Shown here: positions 8,128-15,781 of the stretch, piece by piece
Numbering within the stretch: the stretch's first letter is position 1
How the letters are laid out: every line of letters starts with the position of its first letter
Source: an uncultured Alphaproteobacteria bacterium
GTDB lineage: Bacteria > Pseudomonadota > Alphaproteobacteria > Micavibrionales > Micavibrionaceae
Assembly (NCBI GenBank): GCA_934538895.1
Contig: CAKTCH010000002.1
Coordinates: forward strand, 1-24,921
Reading direction: 5' to 3'
Length of the DNA stretch: 24,921 nt
Made by a program: the position numbers and the translations under genes
The notes under the pieces: model-generated
Seen by the model: only the letters and a program-made list of their open reading frames with translations
What the model was told of the DNA's origin: nothing
Database searches by the model: none

Positions 8128-9365
8128 TGATATCACCTTTTGAATTCATGCTGGCAGGGCGTTACCTGCGCGCGCGCAAGGCGGAAGGGTTCGTTTCCGT
8201 GATCGCGGCGTTTTCCTTTCTGGGCATTATGCTGGGGGTGGCGACGCTGATTATCGTCATGTCGGTGATGAACGGTTTCCGGCATGAGCTGATTACCCGC
8301 ATTCTGGGGCTGAACGGCCATATGAGCGTTTATGCGAGTTCGCCGTTGCAGGATTATAACGCCATGTCGCTGCGGCTGGAGGAGCTGGAAGGCGTGGTTT
8401 CCGTTTCCCCGATCATCGAGGGGCAGGTTTTGATTACGTCACATGGCCAGACCAGCGGGGCGATCGCCCGGGGGATGCGCCAGTCCGACCTAGCGCGCAA
8501 GCCTATCCTTTCCCGATCCATCGTCGAGGGCGATATACGTAATTTCAGTGAATTCAATGTCGCGATCGGCGTGAAGATGGCGCAGAAATTCCGGCTGAAT
8601 GTGGGCGACGACATTACGCTGGTATCGCCGAAGACGCGGGCGGGCCCTTTCGGCGGCATTCCGGTCAGCCGCACTTTCACGGTCGGGCTGATATATGACG
8701 TGGGGATGTTCGAATATGACAGCGGTTTCGTATTCATGCCGCTGGATACCGCGCAGATATTCTTCCAGATGCCGCAGGGCGTCAGCTCGCTTGAGATCAT
8801 TACGACCGACCCCAACCGCATCGGCGACGTGCGCCGGCGTATTTCCACGGACGTCAAGGGCGAGGCGGGGGTTTACGACTGGCGCGATATGAATGGCAGC
8901 TTCTATACGGCGTTGCAGGTGGAGCGGAACGTCATGTTCCTGATCTTGACCATGATTATTATCGTGGCGGCGTTTAATATCATTTCATCGATGATTATGC
9001 TGGTGAAGGATAAAGGGCGCGATATCGCCATCATGCGCACCATGGGCGCGACGCGGAACAGCATGATGCGTATTTTCATGATGACGGGGGCCTGTATCGG
9101 CATTTCCGGCACGGCCATGGGCGCGGTGCTGGGAATCTTGTTTGCGCTGAATATCGAGTCTATACGCCAGTGGATTCAGGGGTTGTCGGGTACGGAGCTG
9201 TTCAACGCGGAGATTTATTTCCTTTCGAAGCTGCCCGCGATCGTGGAGTGGGATGAGGTGGCAGTGGTCGTGACCATGGCCTTTACGATTTCCATTCTGG
9301 CGACGATTTATCCGGCGTGGCGCGCGGCGCGTCTAGATCCGGTGGAGGCTTTGCGCTATGAGTGA
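8127..9365 (+). CDS. lolC: Lipoprotein-releasing ABC transporter permease (LolC/LolE/LolF family)
   Basis: This is the inner-membrane permease that, with LolD, extracts outer-membrane lipoproteins and hands them to LolA. From ATG 8127 it has 412 residues: an N-terminal helix at about 22-48 (GIMLGVATLIIVMSVMNGFR), a large periplasmic domain at about 50-265, and three C-terminal helices with the FtsX-like domain (KDKGRDIAIMRTMGA). It ends in YPAWRAARLDPVEALRYE, the typical end of the family. TTG 8124 is directly upstream in frame, but ATG 8127, overlapping the proS stop as TGATG, is the likelier start. Only one permease gene sits beside lolD, so the complex may be a homodimer (LolF-like) unless a second gene lies elsewhere. 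Confidence 0.94.
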   Translation: MISPFEFMLAGRYLRARKAEGFVSVIAAFSFLGIMLGVATLIIVMSVMNGFRHELITRILGLNGHMSVYASSPLQDYNAMSLRLEELEGVVSVSPIIEGQVLITSHGQTSGAIARGMRQSDLARKPILSRSIVEGDIRNFSEFNVAIGVKMAQKFRLNVGDDITLVSPKTRAGPFGGIPVSRTFTVGLIYDVGMFEYDSGFVFMPLDTAQIFFQMPQGVSSLEIITTDPNRIGDVRRRISTDVKGEAGVYDWRDMNGSFYTALQVERNVMFLILTMIIIVAAFNIISSMIMLVKDKGRDIAIMRTMGATRNSMMRIFMMTGACIGISGTAMGAVLGILFALNIESIRQWIQGLSGTELFNAEIYFLSKLPAIVEWDEVAVVVTMAFTISILATIYPAWRAARLDPVEALRYE

Positions 9366-10086
9366 GGGAGATGATCGGATGACCGGATTATCGGATGATC
9401 GGAAGGATTCGGGCCGTCTTCTTCAGGTGCAGGGGCTGGAGCGTACGTTCTCGCAGGGCGGGGAGACGCTGACCGTTCTTAAGGATCTGAGTCTTTCCCT
9501 CCAGAAGGGCGAGATGGTGGCGCTGGTGGGGCCGTCCGGCGCGGGTAAATCGACGCTGTTGCAGATGATCGGCCTGCTGGATACGCCGACGGCGGGCAGT
9601 ATCGTCATCAACGGGCAGGAAGTCACAGGGCAGAATGAGCGCCAGCGCACGATGCTGCGCCGTGAGTTTATCGGTTTTGTTTATCAGTTTCATTACCTGC
9701 TGCCGGAATTTTCCGCGATTGAAAACGTGGTGCTGCCGCAGATGATCGCGGGCAAAGACCGCCCGGCGGCGCGTCAACATGCGACAAAGCTTTTGACGGC
9801 GCTTGGCCTCGGGCATCGTCTCAATCACCGCCCGGCGCGTTTGTCGGGTGGGGAGCAGCAGCGCGTGGCGATTGCGCGCGCGCTGGCGAATAACCCCAAG
9901 CTGCTGCTGGCTGACGAGCCTACGGGCAACCTCGATCCGCATACGGCGGCGGATGTTTTCGAGATTCTGATCGAGTTGGTCCGGACCACGGGTATCGGCG
10001 CCATCGTTGCCACGCACAACCTCGATCTTGCTGAGAAAATGGATCGGATTTTCGAGCTTAAGGGCGGGCGTTTGCTGGTTTATTAA
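9358..10086 (+). CDS. lolD: Lipoprotein-releasing system ATP-binding protein
   Basis: This is the ABC ATPase that powers the LolC permease. Counting from ATG 9358 (242 residues), Walker A GPSGAGKST is at 58-66, the Q-loop glutamine at 110, the signature LSGGEQQ at 162-168, Walker B LLLADE at 182-187, and the switch histidine in ATHNLDLAEK near the end. The first ATG overlaps lolC by 8 bases. A second in-frame ATG at 9379 has a good ribosome-binding site (GAGGGAG, 9364-9370) and gives 235 residues, so either start is possible. The first 20 or so residues are not typical of LolD; they are encoded by a tandem 8-base repeat (9371-9406). Confidence 0.95.
   Translation: MSEGDDRMTGLSDDRKDSGRLLQVQGLERTFSQGGETLTVLKDLSLSLQKGEMVALVGPSGAGKSTLLQMIGLLDTPTAGSIVINGQEVTGQNERQRTMLRREFIGFVYQFHYLLPEFSAIENVVLPQMIAGKDRPAARQHATKLLTALGLGHRLNHRPARLSGGEQQRVAIARALANNPKLLLADEPTGNLDPHTAADVFEILIELVRTTGIGAIVATHNLDLAEKMDRIFELKGGRLLVY
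9371..9406 (+). repeat. Tandem 8-base repeat at the start of lolD
   Basis: The segment reads as four consecutive octamers, ATGATCGG, ATGACCGG, ATTATCGG and ATGATCGG (9371-9402), followed by AAGG. Read in another register the unit is TCGGATGA. It lies just after the lolC stop and covers the alternative lolD start at ATG 9379. In the lolD frame it encodes the polar run DDRMTGLSDDRK. The unit resembles the TCGGAATC octamers at the frr-uppS junction. Confidence 0.75.
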
Positions 10087-10116
10087 ACCTTGGTTTCCGG
10101 CGGATTTTAGTCTTTA

Positions 10117-13100
10117 ATGTCTTTTATGTCCGAAAATCCCGCCCCCTTTATTCATCTGCATACGCATTCCGCCTTTTCACTGGCGGAAGGGGCGATCAAG
10201 ACCAAGGCGATCATCAAGCTTTGCCAGCAATATAACATGCCTGCCGTGGCGGTTACCGATACGGGCAACCTGTTCGGGGCGCTGGAATTCGCCATGGAAG
10301 CTGCCAAGGGGGGATTGCAGCCGATTATCGGGTGTCAGGTTCAATTGGGGCTGGAAGGGCATCAACTGGTATTGCTGGCGCAGACGGAGGAGGGGTATCG
10401 CCATCTTTGCATTCTTGTCAGCCGTTCGTTCATGGAAGTGGAAGCCAATAGCCAGCCGCATATCGATTGGGAGAAACTTGAAATGCTGAGTGGCGGGCTG
10501 ATCTGTCTGAGCGGGGGCTTGAAAGGTCCGGTGGGGCAGTATCTGGTACATAACCAGCCGAAGCAGGCGGAGGAAGTCACCAAGCGCCTGAAGAAGATTT
10601 TCAAGGGCCGTCTTTATATCGAGATCCAGCGTCATAATGTGCCGGAAGAAGACCGTATCGAAGACGGGTTGATCGATCTGGCATACAAGCATGACATTCC
10701 GCTGGTGGCGACGAACGATTGCTATTTCTCCGAGCGCGGCATGTATGAGGCGCATGACGCGTTGCTCTGTATCGCCGAGGGGCGCTATGTCACGGAAACG
10801 GATCGCCGCAAGGTGACGCCGGAGCATTATTTCAAATCACCTGAAGAAATGACGGCGTTGTTCGCCGACCTGCCCGAGGCTGTCAATAATACGATCGTTA
10901 TCGCGAAACGTTGCAGTTACCTGCTGAAGGCCATCAATCCGATTTTGCCGCCTTTCAAGACGGAAAGCGGGCGCAATGAAACGGATGAGCTGGAAACGCA
11001 GGCTGCGGAAGGTCTGGAATGGCGCCTGAATAATTTCGTATTTGCGGAAGGCATGGACGATGCGGCGCGGGCGGATGCGGCGAAACCCTATCAAGACAGG
11101 CTGCGGTTCGAGCTGGATACCATCAACAAAATGGGCTTCCCCGGTTACTTCCTGATCGTTTCCGATTTTATCAAATGGGCCAAGGATAATAATATCCCGG
11201 TGGGGCCGGGGCGGGGGTCCGGCGCGGGTTCGGTCGTGGCGTGGTCGTTGAAGATTACCGACCTTGATCCGTTGCGCTTCAATCTGCTGTTCGAACGTTT
11301 CCTGAATCCGGAGCGCGTGTCGATGCCGGACTTCGACGTCGATTTTTGCCAGGATCGCCGTGAAGAGGTAATTCAATATGTGCGCCGCCGCTACGGCAAC
11401 GACCGGGTGGCGCAGATCATTACCTTCGGCCAGTTGAAAGCGCGTGCCGTGGTGCGCGACGTAGGGCGTGTGCTGCAATTGCCCTATGGGCAGGTCGATC
11501 GTATCGCGAAGATGATTCCGAACAACCCGGCGAATCCGATCACGCTGGAAGAGGCGCTGGAGCAGGACCCTGACCTGAACGCCATGCGCTACAGCGATGA
11601 AACCACGGGCAAGCTGATCGATATCGCGTTACAGCTCGAAGGGCTTTACCGCCATGCCTCGACCCATGCCGCCGGTGTGGTCATCAGCGGGCGGGCGCTG
11701 GAGGAACTGGTGCCGCTTTATCGCGATCCTTCGTCCGATATGCCGGTGACGCAGTTCAACATGAAATATATCGAACAGGCGGGATTGCTGAAATTCGATT
11801 TTCTCGGCCTGAAAACCATGACGGTGGTGCAGAAATCGGTTGAGTATATCAGGCAGGCTGCTGGAGAGGATATCGATATACTGCAGGTGCCGCTGGATGA
11901 CGAAAAGACATACAGACTGCTGAGCGAGGGAAAGACGACCGGCGTGTTTCAGGTGGAAAGCGCGGGGATGCGTCATACGCTGATGAGCATGAAGCCAAAC
12001 CGTTTCGAGGATATCATCGCGCTGGTCGCGCTTTACCGCCCTGGCCCGATGGACAATATTCCGCGTTACATCGAGATCAAAGAGGGCAAGAGCGCGCCTG
12101 ATTATATGCACCTGAAACTGCAACCTTACCTTGAGGAAACCTATGGTATCATGGTTTATCAGGAGCAGGTGATGCAGGCGGCGCAGGCGCTGGCGGGCTA
12201 TACGCTGGGCGGTGCCGATCTGCTGCGCCGCGCGATGGGTAAAAAAATCCAGGCGGAGATGGACGCGCAGCGCGAGAAATTCGTCGAGGGCGCCGTCGCG
12301 CATAGTCAGGTAACGCCCGCGCGCGCTTCGGAAATATTCGATACGATCGACAAGTTCGCGGGTTATGGATTCAATAAATCGCACGCGGCGGCTTATGCGC
12401 TGATTTCTTACTGGACGGGGTGGCTCAAGGCCAATTATCCGGTCGAATTCATGGCGGCGTCGATGACGCTGGATATTGGCAACACCGACAAACTGGCGGT
12501 GTTCAAGCAGGAACTCGACAAGATGGGCATTCCGCTGCTGCCGCCGGATATCAATAAATCCGAAGTCACGTTTGCGGTCGAGGGCCATGCCGTGCGTTAT
12601 GCGCTGGCGGCGCTGAAAGGCATCGGCGCACAGGCGATGGAGGGATTGATCGCCGAGCGCCGCGCGAATGGCCCTTATGAATCCATGACTGATCTTTCCA
12701 GCCGCATTGATCCGGGCCTGATGAATCGCCGCCAATTTGAGCAGCTGGCCGCCGCCGGGGCGTTCGACAGTTTCAGCGTGAAAAGGGCGCAGGCCCATGC
12801 GGCGGCGGAAACGATGCTGCGTCATGCGCAATCGCTGGCACAGGAGCGGGCCAGCGGGCAGACCAGCCTGTTCGGCGGTCCGGCGACAGGTGCGCAGGCG
12901 CTGATGCCGGCATTGCCCGACGTGCCGGAATGGGACCCGCTGGAAAAGCTGTCACATGAGTTCGACGCGGTCGGTTTTTATCTTTCGGCGCATCCGCTGG
13001 ACAGCAAGGCCGCGCAGCTTGAGCGCATGGAGATTCATAATATCGCGTCGGTGAACGACATGGTGGCGCGGCAGGGCAGCGCCATGGTGGATATGGCCGG

Positions 13101-13566
13101 GGTTCTGCTGAAGAAGAACATCAAGGTATCGCAAAAGAGCGGCAACAAATTCGCCTTCCTTCAGCTTTCGGATGCCACGGGGATCTTCGAGGTGATGCTG
13201 TTTTCGGAAGGGTTGAGCCGCGCGCGCGATTACCTTGAAGAAGGCAAGACATTGCTCGTGAAGGTGATGGCGGAGTCGCGCGACGAGCAGATCCGCATGA
13301 CGGCGCAGGATGTGAAACCGCTGGAGGACGTTCTGGCGACCCGCCTGAAAGAGGTGTGTATCCATATTTCTTCCGACAAGCCTCTGGCACAATTGCAGCA
13401 ATTGCTGAATGTCGAGGGCAGGGGGCGCGTGGCGGTCAAGGTTTTGGTTCCGGTGCGACCGGGACTGCTGGCTGAAGTGGCTTTGCCGGGGCAATGGAAT
13501 TTTTCCGCCGCGGCGCGTAATGCGCTGCTGAAAGCCAGCGGGGTCGAGGGGATTGAGGAGCGTTAG
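10117..13566 (+). CDS. dnaE: DNA polymerase III subunit alpha
   Basis: This is the catalytic subunit of the replicative DNA polymerase. Its 1149 residues are normal for DnaE. A PHP domain occupies about residues 10-280; it keeps HLHTH (13-17), but Thr49 in TDTGN and Gln74 in IIGCQ replace expected metal ligands, so it is probably not an active nuclease. The palm carries GPGRGSGAGS and the catalytic PDFDVDF at 404-410, then FDFLGLKT with the third aspartate. Finger motifs include QEQVMQ and GYGFNKSHAAAYA. A helix-hairpin-helix region and the OB fold (VDMAGVLLKKN onward, about 990-1080) follow. ATG 10117 and ATG 10126 are both possible starts. It lies 30 bases after lolD, the usual alphaproteobacterial order. 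Confidence 0.97.
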   Translation: MSFMSENPAPFIHLHTHSAFSLAEGAIKTKAIIKLCQQYNMPAVAVTDTGNLFGALEFAMEAAKGGLQPIIGCQVQLGLEGHQLVLLAQTEEGYRHLCILVSRSFMEVEANSQPHIDWEKLEMLSGGLICLSGGLKGPVGQYLVHNQPKQAEEVTKRLKKIFKGRLYIEIQRHNVPEEDRIEDGLIDLAYKHDIPLVATNDCYFSERGMYEAHDALLCIAEGRYVTETDRRKVTPEHYFKSPEEMTALFADLPEAVNNTIVIAKRCSYLLKAINPILPPFKTESGRNETDELETQAAEGLEWRLNNFVFAEGMDDAARADAAKPYQDRLRFELDTINKMGFPGYFLIVSDFIKWAKDNNIPVGPGRGSGAGSVVAWSLKITDLDPLRFNLLFERFLNPERVSMPDFDVDFCQDRREEVIQYVRRRYGNDRVAQIITFGQLKARAVVRDVGRVLQLPYGQVDRIAKMIPNNPANPITLEEALEQDPDLNAMRYSDETTGKLIDIALQLEGLYRHASTHAAGVVISGRALEELVPLYRDPSSDMPVTQFNMKYIEQAGLLKFDFLGLKTMTVVQKSVEYIRQAAGEDIDILQVPLDDEKTYRLLSEGKTTGVFQVESAGMRHTLMSMKPNRFEDIIALVALYRPGPMDNIPRYIEIKEGKSAPDYMHLKLQPYLEETYGIMVYQEQVMQAAQALAGYTLGGADLLRRAMGKKIQAEMDAQREKFVEGAVAHSQVTPARASEIFDTIDKFAGYGFNKSHAAAYALISYWTGWLKANYPVEFMAASMTLDIGNTDKLAVFKQELDKMGIPLLPPDINKSEVTFAVEGHAVRYALAALKGIGAQAMEGLIAERRANGPYESMTDLSSRIDPGLMNRRQFEQLAAAGAFDSFSVKRAQAHAAAETMLRHAQSLAQERASGQTSLFGGPATGAQALMPALPDVPEWDPLEKLSHEFDAVGFYLSAHPLDSKAAQLERMEIHNIASVNDMVARQGSAMVDMAGVLLKKNIKVSQKSGNKFAFLQLSDATGIFEVMLFSEGLSRARDYLEEGKTLLVKVMAESRDEQIRMTAQDVKPLEDVLATRLKEVCIHISSDKPLAQLQQLLNVEGRGRVAVKVLVPVRPGLLAEVALPGQWNFSAAARNALLKASGVEGIEER

Positions 13567-13571
13567 GCTCT

Positions 13572-13586
13572 GCCGCACATGGCGGC
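13572..13586 (+). terminator. Possible weak terminator hairpin after dnaE
   Basis: Arms GCCGC (13572-13576) and GCGGC (13582-13586) enclose a 5-base loop five bases after the dnaE stop. An A/T-rich stretch (TGGTTATTTATAATT) follows instead of a clean T-run. The position fits the end of the upstream transcription unit, but the stem is short. Confidence 0.25.
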
Positions 13587-13822
13587 TGGTTATTTATAAT
13601 TAACATATTGTGTCGCATAATAATGGGACTGCGTAAGGTTCGGGCATAGCGTTCTGGCTTAGAATTTCCTTGAAATCTGCGGGAATCCCCTGTAAAACCA
13701 CGCCAATTGTTAAATTCACATGCGGGAACGGGTGGATGTCCGCCCTCCGGTGTTTTGCTGAAATCCGTAAGGAAATCAATGAGATACTCCCCGCAGAGGC
13801 ATAACCGGAAAAGGAAAGAACC
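13587..13822 (+). promoter_or_regulatory. Intergenic region and possible structured leader upstream of rpsB
   Basis: This stretch between dnaE and rpsB has no convincing gene and is the most likely place for the promoter of the rpsB-tsf cluster. A loose promoter match is TTGAAA at 13670-13675 and TGTAAA at 13691-13696, with a short 15-base spacer. Downstream is a hairpin with GGGTGG (13730-13735), loop ATGT and CCGCCC (13740-13745). TGCGGG (13721-13726) can pair with CCCGCA (13790-13795) around it. A strong ribosome-binding site (AAAAGGAAAG) ends the region. Leader control of rpsB by S2 is known in enteric bacteria; similar control here is inference. Confidence 0.4.
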
Positions 13823-14620
13823 ATGTCTGAATTCACCATGCGCCAACTGCTCGAAGCGGGCGTTCACTTCGGTCACCACACACGCCGCTGGAATCCTAAA
13901 ATGAAGCCGTATATCTTCGGCGTTCGTAACGGCGTGCATATTCTCGACCTGCAACAAACCGTGCCGATGCTGGATCGCGCCCTGAAGGCCGTTCAGGAAA
14001 TTACCGCTAATGGCGGCCGCGTCCTGTTCGTGGGCACGAAGCGCGCGGCGCAGGAGAAAGTGGCGGAAGCCGCGAAGAAATCCGGTCAATATTACGTGAA
14101 CCACCGCTGGCTCGGCGGGATGATGACCAACTGGAAAACCATCACCACGTCCATCAACCGTCTGCGCGAACTGGAAACAATTCTGGGTGGCGACGTATCC
14201 GGCTACACCAAAAAAGAACAGCTGATGATGAGTCGCGAGCATGAGAAGCTCGAGAAATCCATCGGCGGTATCAAGGAAATGGGAGGCCGCCCAGACGCCA
14301 TTTTCATTATCGACACCAACAAAGAGAAAATCGCTATTCAGGAAGCCAACACGCTGGGCATTCCCGTATTCGCGGTGATCGATTCCAACTGCGATCCGGC
14401 GGGTATTGCGTTCCCGTTCCCGGGTAACGACGACGCCTTGCGCGCGATCGATTTGTACTGCGAGCTGTTCGCGGGTGCCGTTCTGTCGGGCCTTCAGGCT
14501 GAAATGTCCAAATCCGGCAAGGATCTGGGCGCGGCCCGGAATCCGGTGCAGAAACTGCCAGCCGCCGAAGTCGTGACGGAAGAAGTCGAAGAAGTGAAAA
14601 AGCAGGCGACTGCTGTTTAA
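13823..14620 (+). CDS. rpsB: 30S ribosomal protein S2
   Basis: S2 is a component of the small ribosomal subunit at the back of the body, added late in assembly and needed for S1 binding. The 265 residues contain family signatures in order: LLEAGVHFGHHTRRWNPKM near the N-terminus, FVGTKRAAQ at about 70-78, RWLGGMMTNWKT at about 95-106, and PDAIFIIDTNKEKIA followed by GIPVFAVIDSNCDP. The C-terminus ends in a short acidic and then basic tail. An AAGGAAAG ribosome-binding site sits 6 bases before the ATG. It is followed by tsf, as in nearly all bacteria. Confidence 0.98.
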   Translation: MSEFTMRQLLEAGVHFGHHTRRWNPKMKPYIFGVRNGVHILDLQQTVPMLDRALKAVQEITANGGRVLFVGTKRAAQEKVAEAAKKSGQYYVNHRWLGGMMTNWKTITTSINRLRELETILGGDVSGYTKKEQLMMSREHEKLEKSIGGIKEMGGRPDAIFIIDTNKEKIAIQEANTLGIPVFAVIDSNCDPAGIAFPFPGNDDALRAIDLYCELFAGAVLSGLQAEMSKSGKDLGAARNPVQKLPAAEVVTEEVEEVKKQATAV

Positions 14621-14632
14621 CCTCGTTTAATC

Positions 14633-14736
14633 CCCCTCCCCGAGGGAGGGGATTGGGGAGGGTTTAAGATGTCGCGTTATTTATCGTCGGACTTGTGAAC
14701 CCTACCCAAACCCTCCCCCTCAGGGGGAGGGCTTTT
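14633..14736 (+). repeat. G/C-rich palindromes between rpsB and tsf
   Basis: The gap holds three related G/C-rich arms. Hairpin 1 pairs CCCCTCCC (14633-14640) with GGGAGGGG (14644-14651). Hairpin 3 pairs CCCTCCCCC (14711-14719) with GGGGGAGGG (14723-14731) and is followed by CTTTT, which resembles a rho-independent terminator. A third option pairs GGGGAGGGTTT (14655-14665) with AAACCCTCCCC (14708-14718), perfect over 11 bases and incompatible with hairpin 3. It could be a dispersed REP-like element, an attenuator or both. Confidence 0.6.
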
Positions 14737-14760
14737 GTAAACTCAGGAAAGGATTTAGTT

Positions 14761-15684
14761 ATGGCAGAGATCACGGCTTCAATGGTTAAGGATCTGCGCG
14801 AGAAAACCGGTGCGGGTATGATGGATGCGAAAAAAGCGCTGACGGAAGTGGGCGGCGATATGGAAGCCGCCGTAGACTGGCTGCGCAAAAAAGGGCTGGC
14901 GACAGCGGCCAAGAAATCAGGGCGCACGGCTGCCGAGGGTCTGGTGGCGGTTGCCATTCAGGGCCAGAAGGCCGCGGTTCTGGAAGTCAACGCCGAGACT
15001 GATTTTGTAGCTCGTAACGACCAGTTCCAGAGCTTTGTTACAAAAGCGGCTGAACTGGCGCTGGAAGCGAAAAGCGATATCGCGGCTCTGGCGGGTACCG
15101 CTTTCGAGGCCGGTAAAAACGTTCAGGAAAAACTGACCAGCCTGATCGCGACGATCGGTGAGAACATGAGCCTGCGCCGCACGCAGACGCTGGAAGTTAA
15201 AGACGGCGTTGTCGTCGGTTACGTCCATAATGCGATCAATCCCGGATTGGGCAAGATCGGCGTTCTGGTGGCGCTCGAGTCCACGGGCGACAAGGCCAGG
15301 CTGGAAGCGCTCGGCAAGCAGATCGCCATGCATGTGGCCGCTGCCAGCCCGCAATTCCTGAGCAGCGCCGATGTTACGCCGGAAGCGATCGAGCGTGAGA
15401 AGAACGTGCTTCGCGATCAGGCGAAGGCCAGCGGCAAGCCGGCGGATATCATCGAGAAAATGCTCGAAGGCCGGATGCGCAAATTTTACGAAGAGATTTG
15501 CCTGATGGATCAGGTATTTGTTATGGACGGTGAAACTAAAATCTCAAAAGTTCTGGAAAACGCTGCCAAGGATGCCGGTGCGCCGGTGAAACTCGCTGGA
15601 TACGTGCGTTTCCAATTGGGCGAAGGCATCGAGAAAGCCGAAACGGATTTCGCTGCGGAAGTGGCGTCTGTTGTGAACGGCTAA
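14761..15684 (+). CDS. tsf: Elongation factor Ts
   Basis: EF-Ts is the guanine-nucleotide exchange factor that recycles EF-Tu from its GDP form during translation. From ATG 14761 it has 307 residues. The N-terminal UBA-like domain contains MVKDLREKTGAGMMDAKKAL. The TDFVARNDQF motif of the EF-Tu contact region lies at about residues 80-89. The two EF-Ts core subdomains and a coiled-coil segment follow, including CLMDQVFV near the end. The frame extends upstream to GTG 14695 through the palindromic repeat. I reject that start because AGGAAAGG (14743-14750) is well placed for ATG 14761, where family similarity begins. Confidence 0.98.
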   Translation: MAEITASMVKDLREKTGAGMMDAKKALTEVGGDMEAAVDWLRKKGLATAAKKSGRTAAEGLVAVAIQGQKAAVLEVNAETDFVARNDQFQSFVTKAAELALEAKSDIAALAGTAFEAGKNVQEKLTSLIATIGENMSLRRTQTLEVKDGVVVGYVHNAINPGLGKIGVLVALESTGDKARLEALGKQIAMHVAAASPQFLSSADVTPEAIEREKNVLRDQAKASGKPADIIEKMLEGRMRKFYEEICLMDQVFVMDGETKISKVLENAAKDAGAPVKLAGYVRFQLGEGIEKAETDFAAEVASVVNG

Positions 15685-15708
15685 TCTGTAAAAGACCGCT
15701 TTTTGATG

Positions 15709-15741
15709 ACAGCCGCATTGCTTTCAGGGCAAGGCGGCTGT
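15709..15741 (+). terminator. Stem-loop between tsf and pyrH
   Basis: ACAGCCGC (15709-15716) pairs with GCGGCTGT (15734-15741). After one A-G mismatch, TTGC (15718-15721) pairs with GCAA (15729-15732), leaving a 7-base loop. The stem is strong (12 pairs), but TATTACA follows rather than a T-run. It is probably a partial terminator, a processing site or an mRNA-stabilising element, not a full stop. Confidence 0.45.
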
Positions 15742-15781
15742 TATTACATGTGTAACCCGCAAGACTGAAAGAGTATTTATT

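Noticed and set aside
11629..12831. Open frame of 400 codons on the minus strand across dnaE
   Set aside because: It is antisense to the polymerase core, with an Arg/His-rich composition, no recognisable domain and no credible ribosome-binding context; a by-product of codon bias.
13600..13700. Small open frames in the dnaE-rpsB gap
   Set aside because: They are short, lack ribosome-binding sites and recognisable sequence; the gap is better read as promoter and leader.
14695..14760. N-terminal extension of EF-Ts from GTG 14695
   Set aside because: It would translate the palindromic repeat; a strong ribosome-binding site sits just before ATG 14761, the family start.
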